Positions 32,419 through 43,356 of a DNA stretch of 64,000 nt are shown one piece after another. Made by a program: the position numbers and the translations under genes. The notes beneath the pieces are model-generated. The model was not told the DNA's origin. It saw only the letters and a program-made list of their open reading frames with translations, and did not search any database. Numbering within the stretch: the stretch's first letter is position 1; every line of letters begins with the position of its first letter. Origin of the DNA: Begonia masoniana (lineage: Eukaryota > Streptophyta > Magnoliopsida > Cucurbitales > Begoniaceae); NCBI GenBank assembly GCA_022432975.1, contig CM039509.1, positions 44,736,209 through 44,800,208 on the forward strand, written 5' to 3'.

Positions 32419-33980
32419 TGATAATGCACTGTTGATAGTTTCATTCCGTAAGGTTTGAGTGGTGGAAAGCAATCCTGCATATTGGGTCCCAGGGAAGGAC
32501 ATTTAGCGTAAAGAATCATGTGATTTTGTTTCTCAGCAGATCTATCATCTCCAAATGAGCAAGGGGCCAGCTTTATTTGATCAAATATGAACAAGTCGAC
32601 AATAATTTTGGTACCAGAATTCATGTTTTGGATTTGCAACAACTGCCAATCTTAGCACCACATTTTCTTAGAGCCCTACCAAATGATGCAAAAGCTATTT
32701 GTGGTCTGAGAATCAGGGGAGTTGCGGATGAAACAAAGTGGGGCCATTGATAAGGTGGATCATTTGATTCTGTTCTTTGATCATAAACATCAACACTGTG
32801 ACTTGATTAGAATCACCAAATCATCATTTTTAGAGCTGGTGCTGTGCATAAATTCTGATAGATAGTGACCCATGAATTCATTTTCAGACATTTAATCCTG
32901 TTTTCTTCTCCTTGTTGTCGTCTAAGCTGCCAATGTGGAGTTGATGGATGAAGAACTTACCAACTGTGTACTGTCCATCGCTGAAGAAAATTGGAAAATA
33001 CTATTGGGTTGATTAGAAGAACATCTACTTTAATGGCGATAGTGGAGCAAACAGAAGGTTTACCGATTCATAGAATTAACCACGAGAAGGAAGGCCACAA
33101 ACAAAAGCATATTGTTTAGATATCCCAAAATTAGAGCTATTAGCTTATCTGGAGTTGTGGCTGACCGGCAGTATAAAGAGAGAGCTTCGTCTATCAATGA
33201 ACAGCGGATTGACGGAACTCTTTGCATTGCTTTGTTTTTAGCTGAGTAATGACAGATTTGTTCAAGGAATTTAACAAGGTAGGACTCATAATTATGGATA
33301 TCAAAATGAACGCCTTACTTATATGGTAAAGTTGTTATTTTTCCCATGATTGGGCAGTGGAGATTAAAAGTGAAAAGAAATTGTCGTTGTCTCAACATAG
33401 TTCAGGGCTACGTAAGTCAAACCAAACTTTATCCTTCTTGAGTTTTGTAGAGCATGGCTGGACTAAAAATCACAATGTCGAGCCAGGATGACAATGCACC
33501 ATCACAAGAGTTTATGTACAAAGAACAGGCAAGCCTTTATGGGTTATATCCGAAGACATGGAACATGATGTTTTTATGTCAGCAACAGGGGCAGACGCTC
33601 ATGGAATTGTTGATCTTTTAGCCGTTGAATACCAAATAGAAAGAAGATATTTTATGCAAATCCTCAATTTGAGATTTTATCTAGAAATTGAAACCACCAT
33701 TTAGGCCAATTTCTACCGATTTCCTGAGAAAAATCTGTCTTCTGAAAGGCCTTTTTTTGGTTTGGTGCATGGAAATGGATTTATACTCTCTCATATGTTT
33801 CCTTGTTATGTCTCAAACTAGACAAAGATGAAAACTAGTTATGAGAAAAAAGAGCATTTCTATATATTGAGTTTTCTTGTGTGCTACAACTTTCCTCTCT
33901 TAAAGCTTGTTTGCAATAGGAGGGAAAAGGAAAAAAAATGGAGCTATTCCCATGGTACAAAATTTACTCGATGCACTTGC
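32419..33980. other. SAUR promoter and spacer, duplicated in the cluster
   Basis: The part at about 32420-32830 is paralogous to 36110-36500 and, inverted, to 57060-57480, so promoter regions were duplicated with the genes. Fragments such as KVDHLILFFDHKH occur in one frame but are interrupted, so I do not call a gene. From 32830 to 33980 I see no gene. Confidence 0.5.
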
Positions 33981-34256
33981 TTAAAGACTACTCAGGCGGG
34001 AAGTTAGTTCAAAGAAAGTTTCTTCTCTGCAGGGAATCGTCAAACCACCCATAGGATGAGCAAAACCAAATTCTTCTTCAGCTTGTCTCAATAGGTCTTG
34101 GAATGAAGGATGGTTCAAATATGATATTGGAACTACGTATCTCTTTTTGTAGCTCTCTCCAACATAGACTGCAAAGAAGCCCTTTGGAACATCCGATGAT
34201 CTTGCCCTTGGAACATTGGAACTCCGGCGAAGGAACTTTGCTGCAAGAATAGCCAT
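33981..34256 (-). CDS. SAUR-family protein, 91 aa
   Basis: It starts [17 protein letters not shown] and carries [46 protein letters not shown] and a final LTSRLSSL. This N-terminus defines a second SAUR subtype in the cluster, shared with 56486-56776 on the plus strand; the two genes also share upstream DNA. Intronless; TATA-like CCATATAAAC about 110 bp upstream (34367-34376). Role as for other SAURs, in auxin-controlled growth. Confidence 0.95.
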   Translation of the reverse strand: MAILAAKFLRRSSNVPRARSSDVPKGFFAVYVGESYKKRYVVPISYLNHPSFQDLLRQAEEEFGFAHPMGGLTIPCREETFFELTSRLSSL

Positions 34257-34366
34257 GGTGTTTTATGTTTCTTGGAATTTGAATCTTTGACAGTTAGATA
34301 ATTGAGAGAAGTAGATTGCAAGGTTGAAAACTTGGGTTGGTTGTGAGAAAGAATAAGAGAAGCTGT

Positions 34367-34376
34367 GTTTATATGG
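34367..34376 (-). promoter_or_regulatory. TATA box of SAUR gene at 33981-34256
   Basis: CCATATAAAC on the minus strand, about 110 bp before the ATG. Confidence 0.65.
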
Positions 34377-35718
34377 ACGAGATTTGGAAACCCCTAAAGC
34401 TTGAAGCTGCTTAGTAATGGAATTAAGACAGCTGAGGATGGTGTCACATGGTGTTGTAGTCCAATTTGCATCTGAAAATTAGTCCATCTGTTGATGAGTA
34501 AGTAGCATGGATGTCCTACAACATCTGAAAACTGCCATTAGAGGAAAGGCATGTGGGACCCCAGTTGGCAAGTGTGTTTTCATGACACAGAAGATCAAAG
34601 TGGTTGGAACAATGATCTTATCGGATAGAGACAATGCAGAAAAAGAGAATTGGCCACAGACACAATCATGGCAAAGGTAACATGGTTTTGTAATCTAAAC
34701 TCTACCTCAATGTCAAGAGCTTGGCAATGATTGGCTTGTGAATGGGTTGGAGCCACAGCACTTCTGAATAACAACTTGCATCGAACCCCACTTTTTGAAA
34801 AGATGTGGACAAGGGAAGATCTATTGTTCTCTACCCAAAATTAGAGAAAGCTCGTGGCTGTCTTAATCGTGCTCTCATATTTAGTAGGTAGCTCTTATCC
34901 TTATTTCTATTTAGCTTTCACCATTTTGAGGTTGATTGATTATTATATAGAAAACACAATCATGTGATACACCTTTGATCACGTCTCTCACTCAGACCCA
35001 CTCTCTCGTTTCTTGTTTTTTCCCACTAAGCATTCATCGTTATAATATTCAGGAGCACCTCATTTCTTGATTGTTAATCAAAGTGCATCCATCTCTTCAT
35101 CAAATCGAACAACTTAAAATGCATTAAGGCAGAAGAGGTACCAAACATAACCTTTATAAAACACCAAATTTAGCTTCTTGATGGTTCTTATAGAATACTT
35201 CTTAATAGATTGTGGGGGCAACAGAGGGAGGGCTTTGAATTCAGTTTCACTCGGTGGATAAGATCAAATGCCTGCGAAGAATTCAAATCTGAATAAAAAT
35301 GTGAAAAGTAGCTGATAAAATAATGCTTTTTGTATTAGTTGTTTTCTCTTATGATGCAAGGAAAAAACATTGGTCTGGAGTTGGAAGACCAAAACATGGG
35401 ATTCTCAAACAGAAGCTTACTTTGAAACTGGCTTCTGCATTTTCATGCTCATATGAATCCTCTGTGATCCATTTTGATCGAAGATTCATTTGATTCTGTT
35501 GCTTTCATCTTCTATATAGATGTTTTTAGTTTGCAGTGGGAAAATGAACACAAGGGTGTGAAACGCTTTCAAGTTAGAAGAGTCATCTTCTGATTAAGAT
35601 GTCTGAATGGAGTAATGTTCGCCTTTAACATTTATAAATACTATTTGTACAAGGATTTAGAAACAATCTAGGCCTAGGAGATCAAAAATGTTTGAGAAAA
35701 ACTCATGTTCTTTCTAGT
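34377..35718. other. SAUR upstream region and intergenic spacer
   Basis: 34440-34820 matches 55985-56310 in inverted orientation, the upstream region of the plus-strand gene at 56486. Both contain the words GATTGGCTTGT(T/G), GGTTGGAGCC and AACTTGCAT(C/T)GAA. It therefore marks a duplicated promoter block. The rest (34830-35718) shows no gene. Confidence 0.55.
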
Positions 35719-36006
35719 TTATAAGCCATTTAAATGGTGGCTGAGATTAAGAAAAGCTTCTTCTGTGCAGGGGATTGTGAGGCCACCCATCGGATGGTGG
35801 AATCCAAACTCTTCTTCAGCTTGACTCAGAAGTTTCTGAAATGTGGGATGACTCAAGTATGCTATTGGAACAATGAAACACCTTTTCTCTGTCTCGCCAA
35901 CATAGACAGCAAGATGACCCTTTGGTACATCACATGCCTGTCCAGCCATGTGAATTCTCTTGAAAATCTGACTTGCAGGGAGAACTCGAGGAAGACGAAA
36001 ACCCAT
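35719..36006 (-). CDS. SAUR-family protein, 95 aa
   Basis: MGFRLPRVLPASQIFKR, then [48 protein letters not shown] close paralogue of 32024-32311, intronless, with a matching promoter block upstream. One cysteine replaces the usual Arg in the KRR(F) motif; this need not inactivate it. Expected function: auxin-responsive regulation of cell expansion. Confidence 0.95.
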   Translation of the reverse strand: MGFRLPRVLPASQIFKRIHMAGQACDVPKGHLAVYVGETEKRCFIVPIAYLSHPTFQKLLSQAEEEFGFHHPMGGLTIPCTEEAFLNLSHHLNGL

Positions 36007-36092
36007 GATGGTATTTTCGGATTTGAGTGCTGTGTTGCAGGAAATGATTGTGTAATGGCTTCAGGCTGTTGAAGAATAGCAGAAAGTTGTTG

Positions 36093-36103
36093 ATTTATAT
36101 AGC
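36093..36103 (-). promoter_or_regulatory. TATA box of SAUR gene at 35719-36006
   Basis: CTATATAAATC on the minus strand, about 90 bp before the ATG, in the same context as 32407-32418. Confidence 0.65.
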
Positions 36104-37482
36104 TGATAATGCACTGTTGATATTTTCATTCCGTAAGAATTGAGTGGTGGAAAGCAATCCAGTATATTGGACAATGGCGCCATAAAGAATCATGTGAGTT
36201 TGTTTCTCAGCTGATTGAGCATCTCCAAATCAGCAATGGGTCATCTTTATTTGATCAAATACGAACAAGTCGTCGACACCGATTTTCGTACCAGAATTCA
36301 TGTCTTGCATTTGCAACAACTGCCAATCGTAGCACCACATTTTCTTAGAGCCCTACCAAATGATGAAAAAGCTGTGTGTGGGTTGAGAGTCGGGGAAGTT
36401 GCTGATGATACAAAGTGGGGCCAGTGATAAGGTGGATCATGTGATTCTGTTCTTTGATCATAAACATCTAGACTGTGATTTGGTTGGAGTCACCAAATTG
36501 TTATTGTTAGAGTTGGTAATTCTGATAAATTCAATTTCAGACATCTTATCCTTTAATTCACTTTGATAGCTTTTCTCTGTTTCACTTTGACCCATGTCCA
36601 TTTTGCTGGAACTCCTCTTAATTTCTTAGCAAACGAGAAGGGAAATCTGGGGTTTTGAGTATTGGGTGTATGGCAAACTGTATATATAGATGAATGGGTA
36701 AGCCGGCAATCCTAAAAAGGAGAGGTGAGGAGCCTTTGGATGATGGGGCCAGGGCCTATTGAGGGACATCGTCTAATGCCTCATCACACGCCTGTCTTTG
36801 TCCACTTGATATTGCCGGCGACACACAATCCCCATCGTCTTAAACTGGTGAGAAGTGTAGCAGAGTGAAAGATTGGTACTTCTATAAAGCTGGCTGCTTT
36901 GTAAGAGCGGCATGTTTAAGACATCAAATGCTTTCTCTGATGTTTGTTGTTGAACAAATACCATGTATTGATTGCCATTCCAACACTTGCACTGTGCCCA
37001 AAAGAGACGTGAGAACTGAGAAATGTGTGTACCATCAAGATGAGTCCCTACTTTACTCAATGGATAACACCAAACAGAAGAAAATTCAACAGAACCAAAC
37101 CAAACACTGGTACAAGACAACCTTTTGAAGACAAGATTATAAGAGTATAAACATGTCATTAACAGATAGAAATTCGACATTTGAAAAAAGTAGAGAGAAT
37201 GTGAGAAATTGGGATGCAGTCTGTCCAAATTCATAATCCTCCTCTGTTGCCTTAACAATCTATAAGGAAGTATTCTGCAAGAACTACACAGATGCTAATT
37301 TGGCTACTTTATTTTTACCATTATCTGGCTGATATGCTTCTTCATCCTTGTGATTTAGAGAGACAAGCCCACCAAATTTCAAGTTCATGCATGAAAAGTA
37401 GTCGATTTGATTTAAGAGATGGATGAACTTTGATTAAGGATCGTGAAATCTAATACATAACAATGAAAAGATATACATTAAA
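36104..37482. other. SAUR promoter block and spacer
   Basis: 36110-36500 duplicates the region upstream of the first SAUR gene. Between 36510 and 37482 there is a minus-strand frame of 161 codons (36773-37258) with no recognisable domain; its composition and lack of a homologue in the other spacers make it doubtful. Confidence 0.4.
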
Positions 37483-37743
37483 TTAGTAATGTCGGAGATC
37501 ATTGAAGATATCGTCTTTGCAGGGAATAGTAAGGCTGCCCATGGAACGGTGGAAACCGAATTCTTCTTCAGCTTCACTTGACAACTTCCAGAAACATGGA
37601 TGATTCAAGTAGCTTATGGGGACCACATATCTCCTCTGTACTTCCTCACATGCATACACTGCGCAGAAACCTTTTGGAACTGTCGAAGATCCAAGCTTGA
37701 GGAATTGCTTGGCAATAAGAACACTTGGCAAACGAAAACCCAT
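37483..37743 (-). CDS. SAUR-family protein, 86 aa, separated from its promoter by a retrotransposon
   Basis: MGFRLPSVLIAKQFLKL, then [29 protein letters not shown] and AEEEFGFHRSMGSLTIPC. The coding frame is complete and typical in length. A chromovirus inserted with TSD ACCCA (37738-37742) so that only the A of the ATG now comes from the LTR's first base. The gene's own leader and TATA box therefore lie at 55701-55820. Unless transcription starts in the LTR or beyond, the gene is probably silent. Changes such as AC for VG in the YVGE motif fit relaxed selection. Confidence 0.88.
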   Translation of the reverse strand: MGFRLPSVLIAKQFLKLGSSTVPKGFCAVYACEEVQRRYVVPISYLNHPCFWKLSSEAEEEFGFHRSMGSLTIPCKDDIFNDLRHY

Positions 37744-38019
37744 GTCATGGTAGAGGCCTCCATGATGGGCTGCATAGCTAGGCTACTAAGGGGAAGTGCA
37801 GTAGAACCAAGAGAGCCCAAGCCTAGTTGCAGTGAGCAATCTGTCAACGTGTCCAAACCGTTAGAGAAGGAAGCCGATATAGCCAGCAGCACGGGGAGTA
37901 AGGAGGAGGGTTGTTAATTTGTCTGTTTTTTACTATTTTCTCTTTCATCTTTTCTGTAATTGTCCTCTGAAAAAAATAAAAGAGTTTATTTTTCCGATAA
38001 TACTAGTGTTTCCATAACA
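37743..38019 (+). repeat. 5' LTR of the Reina-like element (277 bp)
   Basis: It has the same length as the 3' LTR with scattered substitutions, starts TGTCATGGTAGAGG and ends TTTCCATAACA. It lies directly against the SAUR start codon. Confidence 0.92.
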
Positions 38020-38021
38020 AG

Positions 38022-38033
38022 TGGTATCAGAGC
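38022..38033 (+). promoter_or_regulatory. Primer binding site of the Reina-like element
   Basis: An exact TGGTATCAGAGC two bases after the LTR; initiator tRNA-Met type. Confidence 0.9.
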
Positions 38034-38047
38034 AATTACGATCAGAG

Positions 38048-38905
38048 ATGGTAGACACCAGAGCAAAAGTCAAATGAAGAAACTATGAAGAAGCTTACGG
38101 GGGGTACCAGGAGCTGCAGAAGGCTGTTACAGAGATCACCTCTCAGCTTGCTGCCTCGAATCAAAACTTCCAGGAACTGCAAACTAAGCAAAGAGCATTT
38201 AGATCAATCCTTCAAAATCTATATGCAAGATTCAACCGTAAAACACGATGCCATGTTGTCTTTATTGACCAAAATTGCTCAAAACAAACCAGAGCTGGGG
38301 CAGAAACAACCAATGGTGACCGATCATTGGCAGAAACAACAGGTAAAGGGAGATTCTCCTTTACCATCTTCGAGCACCCCAGTACAAAGTGGTTCATATC
38401 TACCCCCTACCAAAATGATCTAGCTCCCCCGACTCAATAACAAAATCCATGGAGTCCATGGCAGAATCCACTGGCTAGGTTGTCATTCTACCCGCCGGCA
38501 CCTGTAGAGCACCCACATTATGACCATCAACTACTGAGATTTCCGAAGCTCGAACTCCCTTATTTCACTGGTGACAATCCTCATGAGTGGGTACAAAAGG
38601 CGGATAGGTACTTCGACCTACATTGAACAGCTCAGAATCAAAAATTAGAAATAGCAGAACTCTTCTTGCGGGAGAAAGCAAATGTGTGGTATCATGGGTG
38701 GGTGGTGACGAGACCTGCGGTTACTTGGAGGCAATTTACAGAAGCTCTGTGCAAGCATTTTTCGGCCAATCCGGGAGAAGATATACTAAATTCGCTCAAT
38801 AAGGTTACCCAGACAAGGACCGTTTCCGAATACTTAAAGAAGTTTGAGGAATTAAAAGTTCAAGCACAACCATGTTTACCAAAAATGCCTGAGTCCTTCT
38901 AGATT
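38048..38905 (+). pseudogene. gag of the Reina-like element, N-terminal part
   Basis: The likely start is ATG 38048 (MVDTRAKVK, then a stop). Downstream pieces in other frames include KEHLDQSF-type coil sequence, and LPYFTGDNPHEWVQKADRYF, the gag core. The 38666-38902 frame has KANVWYHGWV and TRTVSEYLKKFEELKVQAQ. Several frameshifts and stops interrupt it. Confidence 0.8.
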
Positions 38906-38944
38906 GCAAGGTTCACAAGCGGGTTAAAAGAAGAAATAAGGGCG

Positions 38945-39991
38945 ATGGTCAAAATCGCCCGATCATCGACTCTAGAACAAGCAATAGAAGTAGCTGCCCC
39001 CCAGAAGACCACACTTGGGGTACTGAGCAAGGGGTGGAAACCAGTTCGTCAACTATCGCACTCTAAGTGGGCAGATTCCCCTAGGGCAATTCGGGCGAAC
39101 TCTCAGCATAGTGATGTCAAAAATACGAAGCCGCCCTGTAGAATGCAGAGAATACCGCAGGCTGATCTCCAGCTTAAACGAAAAATGGTCTTTTGTTTTA
39201 AGTGTGGTGAGAAATACTTTGCTGGGCATATTTGCAAGAACCGAGCACTAAAAATTCTCATCGTTGATCCAATTAAGGACGAGAACGAAAACTCTTCTGG
39301 TGACGAAGATCCGAATGGCACCCAAGAAACCACACCCTTAGAAGTTTCTCTTCATGCTATCACCGGCCAGACAACCAATTCTACAGTGAGAATATTCGGG
39401 CAATTAGGCCATCAACTAATTTCAATCTTTATTGACAATGGAAGCACTAACAGTTTTATTGACGAAAGGCTAGCTGCTCATTTTTTATTACCGCCGATAC
39501 CCAAGAAGTCAGCTAATGTCAGGGTGGCCAACGACGAGAAGCTGGTGAGTAAGAAATTGACGGACCCGGTGACTTGGAAAATGTTGGGCCTCTCTTTCAC
39601 GTATCCTTTGAGAACTCTGAGATTTGGAGGGAGTGACATGATATTGGGTATAGACGGGATATCCGCACACAGCCCAGTAACATTTGATCCACCTCATAAG
39701 CAATTGCTGATCCAATATGAGAGAAGCCCATTAATCATACCATATACCAGCCCAACGGACATCAACAAGATATCCAGCCCAAAGTCACTTGGAACCTGTT
39801 GGAAGAAACAACCAGGTGGATTTATTGCACAACTAAGTATGAGGGAGACAGAATCCGAACAACAGGGGCCAAAATGTGTTAAGGCAATCGTCCAAGACTT
39901 CACTGATGTCTTTGCCCAGCTGTCGGGTTTGCCATTAGAGAAAAGCCATGATCATCGGATCCCGCGTCAACCAAATGCGAGGCCCTTCTGA
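38945..39991 (+). pseudogene. gag zinc knuckle, protease and start of RT (348-codon open part)
   Basis: CFKCGEKYFAGHIC is the widely spaced zinc knuckle typical of this clade. The protease has FIDNGSTNSFID, where most relatives have DSGST; the ILGIDGIS motif follows. The end reads DVFAQLSGLPLEKSHDHRI, the N-terminal approach to reverse transcriptase. A TGA at 39989-39991 interrupts the polyprotein, so this part alone cannot give enzymes. Confidence 0.87.
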
Positions 39992-39994
39992 ATT

Positions 39995-41197
39995 GTGCCA
40001 TACCGATGTCCATTCTCACAAAAAACAGAGATTGAGAAACTGGTGCAGGAGATGTTGAAGGAAGGCATAATCGTTCCAAGCAATAGCTCATTCACATCGC
40101 CGGTTCTTCTAGTGAAGAAGACAGACGGGCAGTGGAGGTTCTGCATCGATTGCAGGCAGCTGAACGCTCTTACCATTAAAGGTTTCCAATGCCCATAATA
40201 GACGAATTGTTGGATGAGCTTTATGGTTCATCGGTTTTCTCCAAAATTGATTTACGGGCTGGGTACCATCAAATCCGAGTGAAGGGAGAGGATTGTCACA
40301 AATTGGCATTCAAAACACATCAAGGGCTATACGAGTTTAGAGTAATGCCTTTTGGCCTTACGAATGCACCGACAACATTTCAGGCGCTCATGAACACCAT
40401 TTTTCAGCCGTATTTTAGAAAATTCGTCCTGGTTTTCTTCGACGATATACTGGTATGTAGCCCTACAATGGAGACCCATTGCGAACATTTGAGAACAATA
40501 CGAAGCCTGTTGCGAAGCCATAAATTAGTAGCCAAAGAATCTAAGTGCACCTTTGGCCAACTAGACGTAGGCTATTTAGGTCATATCATCTTCAAAGAGG
40601 GGTCAAGGCCGATCCAACCCAGATTGTAGAAATGGTGAATTGGCCATCACCCACCAATATCAAACAGCTGCGAGGATTTTTGGGTCTAACAGATTATATT
40701 GAAAATTTATTTGTAGCTACGGTATTATGGCGAAGCCACTCACAACACTATTAAAGAAAAACGTTTTTGTCTGGGACTTTGCAACAGAGGAAGCCTTCCA
40801 AATCCTCAAAACCACAATGAGCGAACTATCAGTTCTAACATTACCAGATTTCTCACAATCATTCGTTATTCAAACAGATGCTTGTCATGGAGGAATGAGG
40901 GTTGTATTGATGCAAAATCGACAGGTTACAACGTTTATGAGCAAGCCTCTTAATTCAAAAAACATGGGGCTGTCGATTTATGAGAAAGAATTGTTAGCTC
41001 TTGTTTCCGCGGTTCAGCTTTGGCGACATTACTTGGAGGCAACAAATTCGTCATCCAAACAGACCACCAGTCACTGAAATATTTGCTGGAGCAACGCATC
41101 ACCACCTCGCTACAACAAAAATGGTTGTCCAAGCTGTTGGGATTAGATTATCATATAGAATACAGGCAAGGGAAGCACAATGTTGTGGCAGATGCAC
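39995..41197 (+). pseudogene. Reverse transcriptase and RNase H of the Reina-like element
   Basis: RT motifs visible are [44 protein letters not shown] and the catalytic VFFDDIL. RNase H shows FVIQTDACHGG, YEKELLALVSAV and QTDHQSLKYLLEQR. Frame changes occur near 40190, 40600, 40735 and 41030. A Cassandra element splits the final ADAL/SR motif at 41197/42021. Confidence 0.9.
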
Positions 41198-42020
41198 TGT
41201 AACGACCCCTTTTTCCAGTAACATATTGTCCGTTCTGGGGATTGAGTAGTAACCCAATATCCTCCCCTCACGACTTTGTTTGGCGAGGACTTCTCAATCG
41301 GCCACCCAACCTGGTACCACTCTCGCCGAAGCACTTTTAACTTCGGAGTTTTTATGGGATCCGTTGTCAATTGTGCTCCAAAACGCATCTTACTATCTTA
41401 GGAGGGTTTCCTAATATATGTTTCATTTCCATATACTTTCCCAAGCGATGTGGGATTGTGACGACCCGCCTCTTTACGACCCGGGATTCGCCTACACTCG
41501 AGTTTGGGATCCACCCCGCAACCCGAGGTTTGCCCGCAGTCGTACTCATACATACACATCCAGGTCATTACAATCACCCCCCCCCCCCAAGGGCCCAACG
41601 TCCCCATTGGCCACATTTCCTGTTGGGTACAGGCTCTGATACTATTTGTAACGACCCATTTTTCCAGTAAGATATTGTCCGCTCTAGGGATTGGGCCGTA
41701 GCCCAGTATCATTCCCTCACGCTTTGTTTGGCGAAGACTTCCCAGTCGGTCACCCAACATGGTACTGCTATTGTCGGAGCACTTTTAACTTCGAAGTTCT
41801 TATGGGATCCGTTGCCAATTGTGCTCCAAAACGCGTCTTACTATCTTGAGAGGATTTCCTTACATATGTTTCATTTTCATATACCTCCCCAAGCGATGTG
41901 GGATTGTAACGACCCACTCTTCACGACCCGAGATTCACTTACACTCGAGTTCGGGATCCACCCCACAACTCGAGATTTGCCCCGCATTCGTACTCATACG
42001 TACACATTCGGGTCATCACA
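41198..42020 (-). mobile_element. Cassandra TRIM inside RNase H (823 bp)
   Basis: LTRs 41198-41572 (375 bp) and 41647-42020 (374 bp); the interior holds GGGTACAGGCTCTGATACTATT, a one-mismatch primer site in reverse. Flanks TGCAC (41193-41197) and CGCAC (42021-42025) are a TSD with one change. On the minus strand the 5S-like block is present in both LTRs. Confidence 0.92.
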
Positions 42021-43356
42021 CGCACTCTCCCGAGCACCCCTTCTTCCGTCACTGACTGACCCACAATGCCAAACTATAATCTTAAATACTCCACAGTGGA
42101 TATAGGAAGTCATCTCCAGCTATGAAGGAGATGAGTGGGCAGCAGATCTGATTACCAAGTTATATGTGGACTCTTCCCAGGAGCCTTTTTTCTCTTTTTC
42201 TAATGGATTGATTCGTTTCAAAGGCAAATTGGTTTTGGGACAGGGGAGCGCCATCAGAACCAAGGTTCTCAGGACTTTACACGATTCGGCTGAAGGCGGA
42301 CACTCAGGTATTCAAGCAACGCTCCATCGAGCCAAGTCCCTGTTTTGGTGGCCAGGTCTTACTACGGATGTTCAAGCGTACGTAAAAAGCTGTGATACTT
42401 GCCAGAGGTGCAAACATGAACATGTGAACTATCCCGGACTTCTCCAGCCATTGCCGATCCCCCAGCACCTTGGACTCACATCGCCATGGATTTCATCGAG
42501 GGTCTTCCAAGCTCCCTTCAATCCAATTGCATTCTGGTGGTGGTGGTGGATCGTTTTACGAAATACGCTCATTTTTTAGCTCTCTGACATCCATTCACAA
42601 CTGTCCAAGTAGCAAATTTATTTTTGGATAATATTTTTAAATTGCATGGCATACCCCAATCGATGGTCTCGGAAAGGGATCCGATATTTCTCTCCACCTT
42701 TTGGCAATCTGTTTTTTCTTCACTGAGAGCAGAGCTGGATACCTCCATTGCCTACCACCCTGAATCAGATGGTCAAATGGAAAAACTAAATCCATGCCTA
42801 GAAATATACCTACGTTGTATGACATTTCGGAAACCTTCTGCTTGGCAGTAGTGGCTTCCCTTAGCTGAATGGTGGTACAACACTATGGTACAGACGGCCA
42901 TCAAAATGACACCCTTCGAAGCACTATATGGACAGCCACCACCCCGGTTAGCTTTGAGCCCTTACCTACAATCTACATCCGCCGCCGCCGATGGTTACCT
43001 CTGAGACCGTCATGCGATGGATAACTTGCTGAAGGAGAACATCTTCCAGGCTCAAAACAGGATGAAACTTTATGCTGATCGCAAAATAACCAAAAGGAGT
43101 TTTCAGCCTGCGGATTGGGTATATCTCAAGCTTCAGCCATATCGACAACAGTCAGTAGTCGCCAGGCCAACGCACAAGCTCGCTCCGGAATATTTTGGTC
43201 CTTTCAAAATTATGTCTCGGGTCGGACAGGTCGCCTATAAGTTGGCATTACCAGACGGGGCACGTATTCATCTTGTTTTTCACGTTTCATTATTAAAGAA
43301 AACAATTGACAGCAAGCTATCTCCTCTCCTATTCTTCCTCCAAACTTCTATGCCGA
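42021..43356 (+). pseudogene. Integrase of the Reina-like element
   Basis: The HHCC zinc domain shows HDSAEGGHSG, then CDTCQRC. The catalytic core has MDF in a shifted frame, VSERDPIF and YHPESDGQMEKLN, that is D, D, E present. The GPY/F region has [13 protein letters not shown] and [19 protein letters not shown]. Stops and frameshifts occur at about 42580, 42850 and 43000. The Athila element interrupts the reading after FYAD at 43356; the chromodomain continues at 55226. Confidence 0.88.

Noticed and set aside
36773..37258. 161-codon minus-strand frame in the SAUR spacer
   Set aside because: No domain, overlapped by an 87-codon frame on the other strand, and no counterpart in the paralogous spacers.
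41371..42105. Plus-strand frames with shared MCSKT/FHIP residues, also at 8518, 22710, 23127 and 29365
   Set aside because: They are antisense readings of Cassandra LTRs, which are non-coding; the same frame recurs in every copy.
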